DNA from: Sipunculus nudus
Taxonomy: Eukaryota > Annelida > Sipuncula > Golfingiida > Sipunculidae
Reading direction: 5' to 3'
DNA: 64,000 bases
NCBI GenBank assembly: GCA_026874595.1
Contig: CM049316.1
Span: 4,104,339 to 4,168,338 of the forward strand
The position numbers and the translations under genes were made by a program. Below are positions 24,011 through 35,942 of the stretch, in pieces (position 1 is the stretch's first letter; each line of letters opens with the position of its first letter). Below the pieces are notes generated by a model. The model worked only from the letters and a program-made list of their open reading frames with translations, was not told the DNA's origin and did no database searches.

Positions 24011-24419
24011 ATGACTACCGTATTTGTTCCAATTTAGCGATCCCTCTTATTTTTTTATTTATTTATTTTTTTTTTAATTTCGCGACTGCCGACAATGTTT
24101 TCTGTCGACGATGTTAAGGTGAAATGCCTCCATCTCTCGCGGGCACCACAGTTTGTATCTGACTAGATTCTTATTACATTGAGCATCCACATCAAACTTG
24201 TTTCCAATAAAATTTTTGTAGATACAAATATGCATTTTTCATAATATATAAACATGATAAAACGTTCAAGTTCCAAATGGGTGTCTGTGACGAAGCAACC
24301 TTGTGTACCATTCATGGTACGCACATACCTCGTGTGCAATCCACGTGGGGTATTTAGGAATAATATTTACAAGATACGAGGAAGTGCCCGTTGTGGAACA
24401 ACTATGACACAGTCGGAAC

Positions 24420-24485
24420 GGTCATCTTAATTAAGCTAAAACATCCTGGTTAGTTCTTGGGTGGGTGACCGCGTGTACAAAACAT
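24420..24485 (+). pseudogene. 5S rRNA-like fragment (5S-derived SINE or pseudogene)
   Basis: It contains TTAAGC, then CATCCTGGTTAGTTCTTGGG and TGGGTGACCGCG. These correspond to the internal promoter region (boxes A to C) and the following strand of eukaryotic 5S rRNA, where GTTAAGC, CCTGGTTAGTACTTGGATGG and GTGACCGCC are expected. Flanks on both sides do not match 5S rRNA. It is therefore a fragment, or the head of a 5S-derived SINE, not a working gene. Confidence 0.7.
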
Positions 24486-24944
24486 GGCCCGATCGAGTGC
24501 ACGGGAGCTAGGACCATTTCCGGTCATATGTTTTTGAAGGCGCCTTTACTTTCCTATATTTATTACGTATTATGCAAATAAAAGTTATTTGATAATAGGC
24601 AGTTATTTTTTATAAAGTCTTCTTCCAGCTTACGTACAGCTGCTTATCCCTTTTCGGCCCGCCGGTATCCTGGGTCTATTGGCGCCTGGTTGGTTAACTT
24701 GAAACAACTTGTAGTTACACGAGTTGCCGTCTATGTCAAGTGATCGTACCCATACGCGAAGTAATATCATTTTGTAAAGGTACTGAGCTCAGTTTGATTA
24801 ATCATTTGCGGACTCCATATAAAACAGAAGCCCGTTTGTAGGAAATACTGTTAAGCTAACAAAACAAACTTTTAAATGCCCATATTACCACTCAATCCAT
24901 ATGACCGCTCGAGTGTCAGAGCTCAGCTTCTCTAGGGAAGGGTA

Positions 24945-25440
24945 TCCAACCGCATGCCTCTAAAATCTCAACCACCGCAAATTCTGCAGGAAGATAATTT
25001 TCAAATATCCTCCATTATCTTGACCTCTAAGAAAATTAATTATTTTTAAGTGGTTGCCAAATTAGAATAAATACAGTAAGTTCAACCTCCTGAAACTCGA
25101 CCAACATTCTCCGAACTGGAACCATTCGAACAAACTTGAGATAGATTGTTCCAGGGATCATTTCTGTGAAATATTGGACAATCTGGCTGGACAGTTTTCG
25201 AGAAGAAGATTTTTAAATATTTTTCATGTTTTTCCCAAAAAAATCACAGGAAATACAGTTAGAAAAAAAATAAACAAAATCCAATAGAGTTTTTCAGATA
25301 AATTTATTTGCAATAAATTGCAATGGTGACGCTAGCTCCTGCCATTTTTGAGATCTAGCTATGGTTAACGTACAGACAAAACACGACGCACACCGCACCA
25401 CGCACGACAGACAACGCTGCACCATCCCATAAGCTCACAG
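24945..25440 (+). mobile_element. Mixed repeat: fragment shared with 6898-7125, then family E core
   Basis: Bases 24945-25150 resemble 6898-7125. Bases 25155-25437 resemble E1 (gctagctc.tgccatttttgagatctagct) and end in CATAAGCTCACAGGTTC, the family E 3' side, before truncation. The 3' hairpin is missing. Confidence 0.5.
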
Positions 25441-25491
25441 GTTCTTGGTAGTCCTCTAGTAGATACACACCATGACAACAACAACCAACAC

Positions 25492-25675
25492 CTACAGCTT
25501 ATATCCCTCCTAGCGTAAAGCTGATATTCCTTCCATTCTACAGCTGATATCCCTTCCAGTACAGCCTATATTCCTTCCAGTCTACTGCTTATATCCCTAC
25601 CAGTCTACAGCTGATAACCCTTCAAGTCCACAGCTTGTCTTCCTTCCAGTCTACAGCTTATATCCCTTCCAGTCA
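25492..25675. repeat. 23-bp minisatellite
   Basis: There are about eight imperfect copies of a unit like TCTACAGCTTATATCCCTTCCAG. Confidence 0.85.
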
Positions 25676-25749
25676 AAACTAATGTGAGTGCAGGGATAGG
25701 CAATGAATACTGCTACAGGACTAAAACAAGTGCATCCATAACAATGAAA

Positions 25750-27629
25750 AACAAGGGACCCATGGGTCACGGCGCTCAGCTGAAGTTTGAAATTTTTGCA
25801 AATGCAAAATATGCAAAATATTCTATTGTAATGTTTTTCATTTATATAAGGATATGAGAAGCTAAGAGGAAAGGGGCCCTCTTACTTGGTTTTAGTAAAG
25901 TTCTAAATATATGATTGCAAACTAATACAAAACTGTCATGAAGAAAAACAGTAACAGTTTTGACACACTGTGATGCATATGAAAATTTTACAGATGGACA
26001 GGCAAGTGGACAGAATGGACTAATACCTTTATTTCACTTTCATGAGAATAATGCATTAAAGTTTATATATAAACCTATTTTTTTAGCATATCCACTTTTT
26101 CCATTAATAGTTTTTATCTGATTCATTTTTTTTAATTTACAAGTTTTATAAATTTGTAATACAAAAACTGAAAATATTAGTTAAAATATTAGAATTCTAA
26201 GTTGCAATCCTTATATATCCAGAGTGTAGCTCACATTGGGTCATATTATGCATACACATATATTTTATTATTTTTAAATCACAAATGTTTAAACTGAATT
26301 TAAAAGAAAATATGCCACAACTTGGCATCTACAAAATTATTTCTTGAATCTCTATTAAAAAGTTTTGCACATTGGAGTTTTCAGTACATGCTAAATTTTA
26401 TTCACTGAAATGAAATAAAAGATTCATTTAATTTGATAAAATAAAAACATCTTTTCAAATAAATTATACACACTGTTGGTTGAATGAGGGACAAACAATA
26501 TCATTGTGCTAATTACTATCTCAGCTATAATTTATTACTGGAATTAATAGTCGATTTCACACCTGGTGAAGTTTTTACTCTTCTAAAGTAAGGAATTACT
26601 TATCTGATGAACATCCACACTTTCATACCAATACATTACTTTGTGGACACAATTCAATGTGCACTTTAATCACTGTAACCCTGGTGGTACAATACAAAAT
26701 CTAAAATGTAGCATAGCCAAGAATAAAATAAAATACAGAAAATTATAACATTCATCTAGTTAATGCACCATCTGGGGGGGGAGGGAGTGCAGGGCAGAGA
26801 AGAAGCCTGCTAGTAGTTGCCAAGCTGAGCCAAGGCAAGCTGACTGGGGTCAGTTACATAATGCAAGTGAAGGCTGTACTACCAGGTGGGATAGATGTAA
26901 ACAACACTTGACATGGTGTATGGAAACTTGAATAAAAGCTACTCTTTTCAATCAATTCCTTTGAAATGTCAGATTTTAAAAGATTAAATCCTTATGTATA
27001 TATGTAATGAAAATTAAATCAACAGTGCTTACAGGGAAAAAACGTGCCATTGCCAAAGTTGGACAAAATTTAAGGTATTGATTTTTTATTTATGCTAATA
27101 ACTCGACAAATTTGCAAAATTCAGATCTAATTTTGGGTAAACAATTGAATCTTGATTAAATAATGTTATATTCCTGAAAAAAAAGTCTCCAGCTTCAGCA
27201 ATTCTCATGTTAGGTGAGTAAATATATTTCCTGATTTTTAAAAAATTGCATAATATTTGGGCCCATAACTTCAAAATAATACCTAATGCTGACCTAATTT
27301 TTGGTATGTTCATAGAAAATGTATGGAATAAAATGAATACTAAATATGATCAAAAACAGATCAGTGGTTTTGATATTAGGCAGCCTTGAAGTGTAACAAT
27401 GGCTTTTTTATGGAAAACAGAGGTTTTTCCTTAATATCTCGAAGGAACAAAGTCCTAATGACCTAATTTTCGGTATGGTAGGAGATTTTGGGGACATCTA
27501 ATAAATTGCAAAGTTTTGGATTCGTAGGTTCAACGGTTTTAAAACATGCCCTGTTAACGGCCGGAACGCCGGACAATGGACAAAGGACCACGACTATAGC
27601 TCAGATGACTTATAGTCAGCTGAGCTAAA
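25750..27629 (+). mobile_element. Family A element, copy A3
   Basis: The 5' end has ACAAGGGACCCATGGGTCAC, then CTCAGCTGA. The 3' end is TAGCTCAG-A-TGACT-TAT-AGTCA-G-CTGAGCTA (27597-27628). The core from about 26950 (gaaaattaaatcaacagtgctta...) matches copy A4 (52170 on) and not A2. A3 and A4 therefore form a sub-family. The middle is very AT-rich with no coding frame. Confidence 0.7.
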
Positions 27630-29355
27630 AAGATCTCTATGATCTGCCAGTTTCTAGAGAAGATAATTTTGACAAATATTGTTCATAAATTCCTTAGCTA
27701 TTTGACATAATTAGGACACTTAATGCCATGTCTGGCATTGATCCTGATGTAGAATTAGCTTTTTCCAGCAGTTCTTTATATAATTTCTGATAATATATAT
27801 TGATAAACTCAACAATTTATTTTTTAAATAGAATCATTTTTTATACAGTTACATAATACAACTACTTTAGTCTTTCCCAGGGTGTGTTATTTAACAGAAG
27901 AAAGAGAAGGACGATCCTGAACAACATCTATAATCCAATACTCATAACCACTTCACTTTTCTGTGACATTTTGAGGGATATATCAGAATCTTAATCTTTT
28001 GGTAATGTTCTTGTTAGGAGTTCTAAGGAAGTGCTTCCTAACATTTTGTAATTTTTTTATTCTGTGGACAAACCTGTGCTGCAGAAGTCCAGCTGCGCAA
28101 TTTTTCATCTACACTGTAACCACAAAGAACCGGTCATTTATTTTATTTTGTAACAGTTGCAGATCTATGATTTGGGAAATGAGGAATTAACATTTTACAC
28201 TGAGGGACTCAAGAGGGGTTAGTATTTAAATTTCTGGAAAACAGTACAAAAATGGTAAGGGAAGGTGGGGATGGGGGTAGACCGTAAATACCCTTCCAGG
28301 TCTGCCCTTGGACATGCACAGGAACAAAGGTTCATGCTCAAATAATGGAATAAACTAAGCAGTCCAGGATCCCATTTTCTTAATGATGTAATAAACCTCA
28401 TGAAATACCACATAAAAAATCAAATTTGTATGCAAAAGCAGAGGCAACAACTTTAGTAATAAGAAGAAAATGAAACACACCTGCATGGCCAGGAAAGAGT
28501 ATTTTTCATTAAATTTTAACCCAGATGATAGTAAAAGCAAATGATCAATAAACACTCAATATATGCTCCAGTATTAACACTCAACATTAAATTACTAAAA
28601 CAAATGTCATGAAAGTTTGAGTTCACATTTAAAAAAAACTAAAATAAAAAAAACTAAAATAACTAAGTTATAAAGATAAAATGATGATTATTTCATGTCA
28701 TAAAATCTGGGTAGTCATTCAAACATCTCCCTTTATCTTAACATCTTAAGCATCTTTATCTCTAGCCTAATTTCTTATGAGGGATCTTTCCATAAATATA
28801 TAATAAATCTTAAATGCAAGATATTTAACAGCAGAGTCCTCTGTATTATTTCCACCAAGGATGTGATTCTCACATGTTCTGAAATATAACTGTTCTGTCT
28901 TTGTTGGTCTCATATTACCATCTTAAGAACTAAACAGATAAACATTTGGAACAATTAAACTACACAAAAGAACATCAACTTAAAACAGAGTAGGTCTCAT
29001 TAAACAGGTGTCATTAAAACAGACAGGTCGATCTGCCTCTGCATATTATATGCACAGTAATTCATCAAATTGAATCTTTCAAAGTTGTTCTAATTAGTGT
29101 CTGTTTTCTTTACTGTAAGTTGGATAATATTAAGGCTTCTCTAGAAATGTTAAGCTACATACACTATGTGATTATATGCAGAGAGCTGTATTTTGCAGGT
29201 TCAGCCCATTACCATGCACTTGTAAGGCCACTTATGACCCCTGACCTCGACATCTAGAATTCCTTCATTTGACTTGAATTAATCAACTCAAACATATAAT
29301 ATCATTTTCCTTGAGCTAAAGTTGTTTCAAATTTCCATGATAAATTTTAAGTATA
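27630..29355. other. No gene recognised
   Basis: This is AT-rich DNA with short spurious open frames. No repeat family or exon was recognised. Confidence 0.5.
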
Positions 29356-30945
29356 ACTAGAATACGGGTAGTCGACAAGCGACTACTTGTATCCGCCTAA
29401 ATCAGAGTGGAACGGGTGAAGTGTTGCATATTAGCATGGATATTTTATCCCATGGCAGACAAACAGATTGGAGCTGTGCAAACATGGCTGCAGGTGGCGC
29501 CACCAGTTTTGCGTATGATAAAGAGCTATGTGAGATTTATACACATGCAAAATTTTGGCCCAATCGGTCAAACGGTTCCCTAGATATGAGCTTGGATGTC
29601 GCAGCGTAAACTTGATTGTAGGTGGCGCCACCTGTCATAAAATCAGAAAAGCTATCCAGGATGTATAAGCATGCCAAATTTCAGGTGAATTAGTCAAACC
29701 ACTGCAGAAATATGAGTGATTTTAACCCAAGGCAGACGAACAGATGGACACTGTGCAAACATGGTTGCAGGTGGTGCCACCATTTTCGGTGTATGTTATA
29801 AAGCTCTCCAAGGGCTACATTTGTGCAAAAAAATTTTCCTGATTGGTCAAACGGTTCCTGAGATATGAGCTTGGATGTCTGCAGCGTAAACGTGAATGTA
29901 GGTGGCGCCACCTGTCATAAAATCAGAAAAGCTATCCAGGATGTATACGCATGCTAAATTTCAGGTGAATTAGTCAAGTCACTGCAGAGATATGAGTGAT
30001 TTTAACCCAAGGCAGACAAACAGATGGACACTGTGCAAACATGGTTGCAGGTAGCGCCACCATTTTTGGTGTATGTTATAAAGCTCTCCAAGGGCTACAC
30101 CTGTGCAAAAGAATTTTCCTGATCGGTCAAACGGTTCCTGAGATATGACTTTTGATGTCTGCAGCGTAAACGTGAATGTAGGTTGCGCCACCTGTCATAA
30201 AATCAGAAAAGCTATCCAGGATGTATAGGCATGCCCAATTTCAGGTGAATTAGTCAAGTCACTGCAGAGATATGAGTGATTTTAACCCAAGGCAGACGAA
30301 CAGATGGACACTGTGCAAACATGGTTGCAGGTGGCGCCACCATTTTTGGTGTATGTTATAAAGCTGTCCAAGGGCTACATTTGTGCAAAAGAATTTTCCT
30401 GATCGGTCAAACGGTTCCCGAGATATGAGCTTGGATGTCTGCAGCGTAAACGTGAATGTAGGTGGCGCCACCTGTCATAAAATCAGAAAAGCTATCCAGG
30501 ATGTTTACGCATGCCCAATTTCAGGTGAATTAGTCAAGTCACTGCAGAGATATGAGTGATTTTAACCCAAGGCAGACGAACAGATGGACACTGTGCAAAC
30601 ATGGTTGCAGGTGGCGCCACCATTTTTGGTGTATGTAATAAAGCTCTCCGAGGGCTACATTTGTGCAAAAAAATTTTCCTGATCGGTCAAACGGTTCCCG
30701 AGATATGTGGGTTTATGTGTGGAAACAGACGCACAAACGGACGCAGAGCGCAAAGGAAAGGTCAGAGGTCAAAACAAAATCGGGGCGCAGCAGTTCACAT
30801 GTGACCCGAACATAATCCCGGGTTTCGGAAAATTCCGCCCAGCGGTTACGGAGGAGTTCTCCGGACACCTACGCGGCGGCGGCGGCGGCAGCGGCGACCA
30901 GCTGAAAACATAGTATCCGCAAAACTCTGTTTTGGCGGATACAAT
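29356..30945 (+). mobile_element. Family D tandem-core element
   Basis: The 5' module is ACTAGAATAC, hairpin GTAGTCG-ACAAG-CGACTAC (29368-29386) and subterminal repeat TGTATCCGCC (29388-29397). The core is a tandem array with a 280-bp period: AGGTGGCGCCACCT or a one-base variant at about 29620, 29900, 30180 and 30460, with a half-unit before each. The 3' end has a GGCGGCGGCGGC run, then the hairpin GTATCCGC-AAAAC-TCT-GTTTT-G-GCGGATAC (30913-30942). The 3' arm GGCGGATACA exactly complements the 5' repeat. Open frames inside it come from the tandem unit. The Helentron-type class is inferred. Confidence 0.82.
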
Positions 30946-30989
30946 TATGTACAATATAGGCCCAGCAGGATGAAGTGACTGATCTTGAT

Positions 30990-32816
30990 ACTAGATGTGT
31001 CGGAACGACACAAATGCCCCCGCCTGGGGCAAATTAGAAACATTTGTTAAATTTTCTAAAATTTTTTAAGTTCAGGAGGTGTTGTATGGTCAAAAGTAGG
31101 TAGCCAAGGGCAAAATGCAAACTCGATCTGTAAAGGGTCATTATCAAGCAACACACCAAAAATCAGGCCAGCATATGCAGGCATTGTGAAAAAAAGTCCA
31201 TATATGTGCATTTATCATGAAAATTTCTGTCTTTCATGAAATTTTCTATGTTCAGGATCTGTCATATGGTGAAAAATAGGTTAACTGGGACGAAACGCGA
31301 ACTCGATCTGTAAGTGGTCATTATGCGCCAACAGACCAAACATTAAATTGGAGAGGTATATACCATGTTTCATAACAATCCACCAAATGCTTCCTGAGAA
31401 ATAAGCTCCTACGTTTTTTTCTATACTAAGCTCTGTAACCTTGAAAAGTAGGTCAAGATCACCCATCTTTGAACTTGACCAAGATTTTGTAAATATAATG
31501 CAATAGCACTGAAGAAATGAAGTTCCTGTGTTGAATACCTTTGGAGATATCCTGCCAAAAGGCCAAAATTGAAAAAAATCCGATAAAATTTCATTAAAAA
31601 ATCAGAAATTGCAGGTGGCGCCACCAAAATTGTGCAGCACATACAGACCATCAGTCCCAATGATCATAGTAAGTTTGGTGAAAATCCACACAATGGTTCC
31701 TGAGATATAAACTTCTGAGTGTTTTTCTATAAGCAGCTCTAAAATGTAGAAAAATGGGTCAAGGTCACCCATCTTTGAACTTGACCGAGATTTTATCGAT
31801 ATACATCTTGACTGATGAAATAAAATTCCAACGGTGAAACCTTTTAGAGATATCCCGCTCACAAGGTAAAAGTTAACAGACGCGGAACGGACATACGGAC
31901 ACACACCGGACAGACAGATGGACGGACGGACGGACAGACGGACAGCTTGGGTGACGACAATAGCCCATCAGCCTATGAGCTGAGGGCTAAAAATGGCTGT
32001 AAATATGTATTTGTCATGAAAATTTCTATTTTTCATGAATTTTTCTAAGTTTAGGAGCCGTAAAACGGTCAAAAGTAGGTCAACCGGGACGAAACGCGAA
32101 CTTGATCTGTAACTGGTCATTATCTGCCCACACATAAAAAATCAGGCCAATATCTGCAGGCATTGTGAAAAAAAAGTCTGTACATGTGTATTTGTCATGA
32201 AAATTTCTATTTTTCTTGAAATTTTCTAAGTTTAGGAGCCGTAAAACGGTCAAAAGTAGGTCAACCGGGACGAAACGCGAACTTGATCTGTAACTGGTCT
32301 ATATCTGCCCACACTTCAAAAATCAGGCCAATATCTGAGGGCATTGCGAAAAAAAGTCCGTACATGTGTATATTTGTCATGAAAATTTCTATTTGTCATG
32401 AATTTTTCTATGTTTAGGAGCTGTAAAACGGTCAAAAGTAGGTCAACCAGGACGAAACGCGAACTCGATCTGTAACTGGTCATTATCTGCCCACACACCA
32501 AAAATCAGGCCAATATCTGCAGGCATTGTGAAAAAAAAGTCCGTACATGTGTATTTGTCATGAAAATTTACTATTTTTCATGAAATTTTCTAAGTTTTGG
32601 AGCTGTAAAATGGTCAAAAGTAGGTCAACTGGGACAAATGTGAACTCGATCTATAACTGGTCATTATCTGCCCACACACCAAAAATCAGGCCAATATCTG
32701 CAGGCACTGCGAAAAAAAAGTCCGTACAACTGTTTGATTTCGGAATGACGGAATGACAGAAGGACGGACATGGGTAAAACTATATGCCCCGGCCACTTTT
32801 CAGGCGGGGGCATAAT
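30990..32816 (+). mobile_element. Family C tandem-core element hosting a family B segment
   Basis: The 5' module is ACTAGAT, hairpin TGTGTCG-GAA-CGACACA (30996-31012) and subterminal repeat ATGCCCCCGCCTG (31014-31026). The core repeats a unit of about 182 bp (CGAAACGCGAACTCGATCTG or variants at about 31113, 31290, 32092, 32273, 32455 and 32637). The 3' end is TATGCCCC-G-GCC-ACTTTTCA-GGC-G-GGGGCATA (32783-32814), whose 13-nt arm exactly complements the 5' repeat. Family B sequence (31345-31991) interrupts the array. The element starts 45 bp after family D ends. Confidence 0.82.
31345..31991 (+). mobile_element. Family B segment, copy B2, nested in family C
   Basis: It matches B1 from 'ggagaggtatataccatg' to 'gacagcttgggtgacgac'. 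It keeps the full 3' hairpin TAGCCC-A-TCAGC-CTATGA-GCTGA-GGGCTA (31961-31989). It lacks the B 5' hairpin module, so it is a 5'-truncated or recombined copy. It contains AGGTGGCGCCACC at about 31614. Confidence 0.75.
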
Positions 32817-35505
32817 AAAAACTGCAGCTTTCTGATTTGTTTCTCCTAAAATTCCCTGTATTATTAGGGTATTTAAAAAATTACGCTTTTTCTAATGCAT
32901 CTTACATACTGTCAATTAAGTTATAGCTCTCTGTCAAAGTCTTGATCATTCAAATAGTTTACTTTTCTTGGCCATATTTTTTCTTGTTAATTGGTAGTTA
33001 GCATATTATTTCAAGAAGATAATGATGAACTTACCTAAAAAATATATTACCAATTATAATGGGCTTAGGTGGGTTGAAATAAATAACAATTAAGAGAAAG
33101 ACTGTATTGCCTTTGATCTAGATATGAATCCCGTCAAATACATGAGCTCCAACAGCTCATTTAACAGTCCCAATTGCACTAATCAGCCAGATTCAGTTAT
33201 ACACCAGTCACTGACCACGATGGTTATCCTGCGAGAGCGCGGTGATCATGCAGACATAAAATGAGCAGCCGGGACACGGGGCATGTACAGCTAGGGCACC
33301 ACTAATTGGCTCTAGTGATCTTTGTGGCACTCCACGCAACCATTGGTAAGGAAGTTAACAGAGTGATTAGGAAACAGCCGCATTAGGAATTATACAGCTG
33401 ACTGCCAGTGTTACAGTGAGAGGTAATGGTCATCGAAATCTACGGAACAGACAGCAGTGATTTACCAGGTTTATTGAGAAATCTCAGCTGCTTGTTGTCC
33501 AGTAATTACAAGGACATGAACACAACTTGTGTTGGACTATTGATCGCAATCAGCCTGATGTTATAAATAACTTTCTTTTCCCTCTGACCAAAAAGGCATG
33601 AGCTATTAACTGTTGGCAGAGTTTTGGATATGATAGTATCTGCATCAGTTACCATTAATATTTCACAAAATAAACGATAATAAAAATTAAATTTTTTTCG
33701 AAGTGTTCCTTACATACACATCAAGCACTTTAAACTTTTCACCTTTTTAGATGTTGTGTAACGGTCCCAAGGTCATCATCAAAAGTTAAGATATGATTAA
33801 CAGAGACATATTGTGGTAGTGGGATCATATTCTGACACTATTTTCCAAGAGACACTGATACACACTGGAGGCTGCGGAGGCTGCTAGACGAGACATGGAT
33901 ACTCAGGAAATGAAGGTAGGCCAGTTTGTTTTCTCTCATTTCCTCCGTGCTGTTGAAACTTAACTATGTAAAGGAACGCCATACAGCCTGGTCATTATTC
34001 ACAGCTTACTGGCTATCTTTCCATATTTACATGAAAGATAAAGCTTAAACTTGTCAGGAAATCTTGGTTCATATTCAATGTGGAATATGATAAATATAAA
34101 TATAAAATTATATATAAATGTTAAATAACATCCCTCAAACTAATCCATTTCCTGAGTTTACTATTTTAACCTTTTTTTGAATATATCTTACTCTTTTTGA
34201 AAACCATTTTACAAAACTCATTTATTTAGCTTCTCAAATAATACTTCTAGTGTCATAACATTTGGTGAATTAAAACCAAACCTACTGAGAGCAAAACAGG
34301 CAAATTCTAATATTTCTGATAAATTTATCATTTTGTTCAATTTAAAATGTCACTTGTCATATATGTAAAATTTAAGTGGTGAAGTTGTATGGATATACAC
34401 CAGTGGATTAACTTATGGGGGCATGAAAATAACTAAAGATGAAAGAATCCGATTTATTGTTTGCAAGTATCATTATCTGATATATGATATAAAAATATAT
34501 GAAACTGAATTTTTCTTTTGAATATGTATCCTCTGTAAAAATGTTATGTGCAGTAGAACCTCAATATTACAGACACTGACAAGACTTGCATGTTTATCAG
34601 TAAAGTGATACAGGGGTTGTCTGTATTAGAGAGGATATCAGCCATGTGTGTCTGGACTGCCTCGAGCACCAAAAACAGTGGACAATTTAATCCACTAAAT
34701 TTATAGACCACTAAATATATAAACCACTTAATATATAATGGATTAAATATGTAAAGGTTACAGCTGGTGAGCTTATATATGTACAGGTGAAAATCAGAAC
34801 TGCCAAAGTCCTATAAATAAACACTAGCAAACTTTTGCGCAGGTGAAAACATCAGCTTGCAAATTGATACCGCTGTCATCTGCTCTTATTCAATGAATTT
34901 AGACAAGGATTCTTTGCATGCCAGTTTGTGAAAGTGAAACTCTAAGTATTGGTTATAACCCAGAGAAATGTTATGCATCATGTGAGATTTAACGAGGCAT
35001 TGGTCATTCATGGAAATGGCAATACAGATATATTTAAAAATATATGACATTTTCCAGATAGAAAATCCCTATTTGCATTAAACTTAAAGTTCTTACGTGA
35101 AAAAAAATTAATATTTTACTCAAAGTAAAAGTAAGATGCAGTCTTATTTTCAAAAATATTTTTTTTTCTATTCTTTTCAGAATACTTTGAGTATAGACAT
35201 TATCAATATACATTGTATTGTTGTCCTTTATAAACTCCAATAGATCATTCCTTGTCCCCTTGTGCCCTCAGACAGCAGTCACATATCCTACAGCGAAGCA
35301 ATGTGACTGTTACAATAAACAAAATTTTGTCTTTCATGTTGGAGCTGGAGTCCTTAATAGGACAATTCAAACATCAATTCCACCATTCACAGTAAAGATC
35401 CCCATGGATAATACAGCTGATTTCATTGCTGTGTCGCAGATATAAAAAAGATCTCATGCTTTTGAGAGATAAAAGAATCAGAAGAACTAAGTCTGGACAA
35501 AGAAG
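32817..35505. other. Non-coding; candidate conserved block at 33120-33570
   Basis: Most of it is AT-rich and featureless. The part at 33120-33570 is less AT-rich, non-repetitive and without open frames, and resembles regulatory DNA. A CAGTAGAACCTC word at 34552 resembles one end of a pogo-type transposon, but no partner end was found. Confidence 0.4.
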
Positions 35506-35942
35506 CCTCTACATGACAAGCCTAACACTGGCTTCAACTGTCAGCGAGACAACCATGATATCTCTACATGACAAGCCTAACACTGGCTTAAACTGTCAGC
35601 AAGACAACCATGATATCTCTACATAACAAGCCTAACACTGGCTTCAACTGTCAGCGAGATAACCATGATATCTCTACATGACAAGCCTAACACTGGCTTC
35701 AACTGTCAGCAAGACAACCATGATATCTCTACATGACAAGCCTAACACTTGCTTCAACTGTCAGCAAGACAACCATGATATCTCTACATGACAAGCCTAA
35801 CACTGGCTTCAACTGTCAGCGAGACAACCATGATATCTCTACATGACAAGCCTAACACTGGCTTCAACTGTCAGCGAGACCACCATGATATCTCTACATG
35901 ACAAGCCTAACACTGGCTTCAACTGTCAGCGAGACAACCACA
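35506..35942. repeat. 55-bp minisatellite
   Basis: There are eight near-identical copies of a 55-bp unit (TCTACATGACAAGCCTAACA, then CTGGCTTCAACTGTCAGCGA, then GACAACCATGATATC). Copies differ by single bases. Confidence 0.97.

Noticed and set aside
29431-30954. Repeated 60-80 codon frames with similar peptides on both strands
   Set aside because: They arise from the 280-bp tandem unit of the family D element and show no domain signature.
33894-33925. Possible short plus-strand first exon ATGGATACTCAGGAAATGAAG|GTAGGC
   Set aside because: It is only seven codons with a weak donor and no supporting context.
34552-34640. CAGTAGAACCTC word resembling a pogo/Tigger terminal repeat
   Set aside because: No matching inverted end or TA-flanked partner was found nearby.
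35506-35942. Regularly spaced repeats resembling a CRISPR array
   Set aside because: These are head-to-tail 55-bp copies without unique spacers, in a eukaryotic genome.
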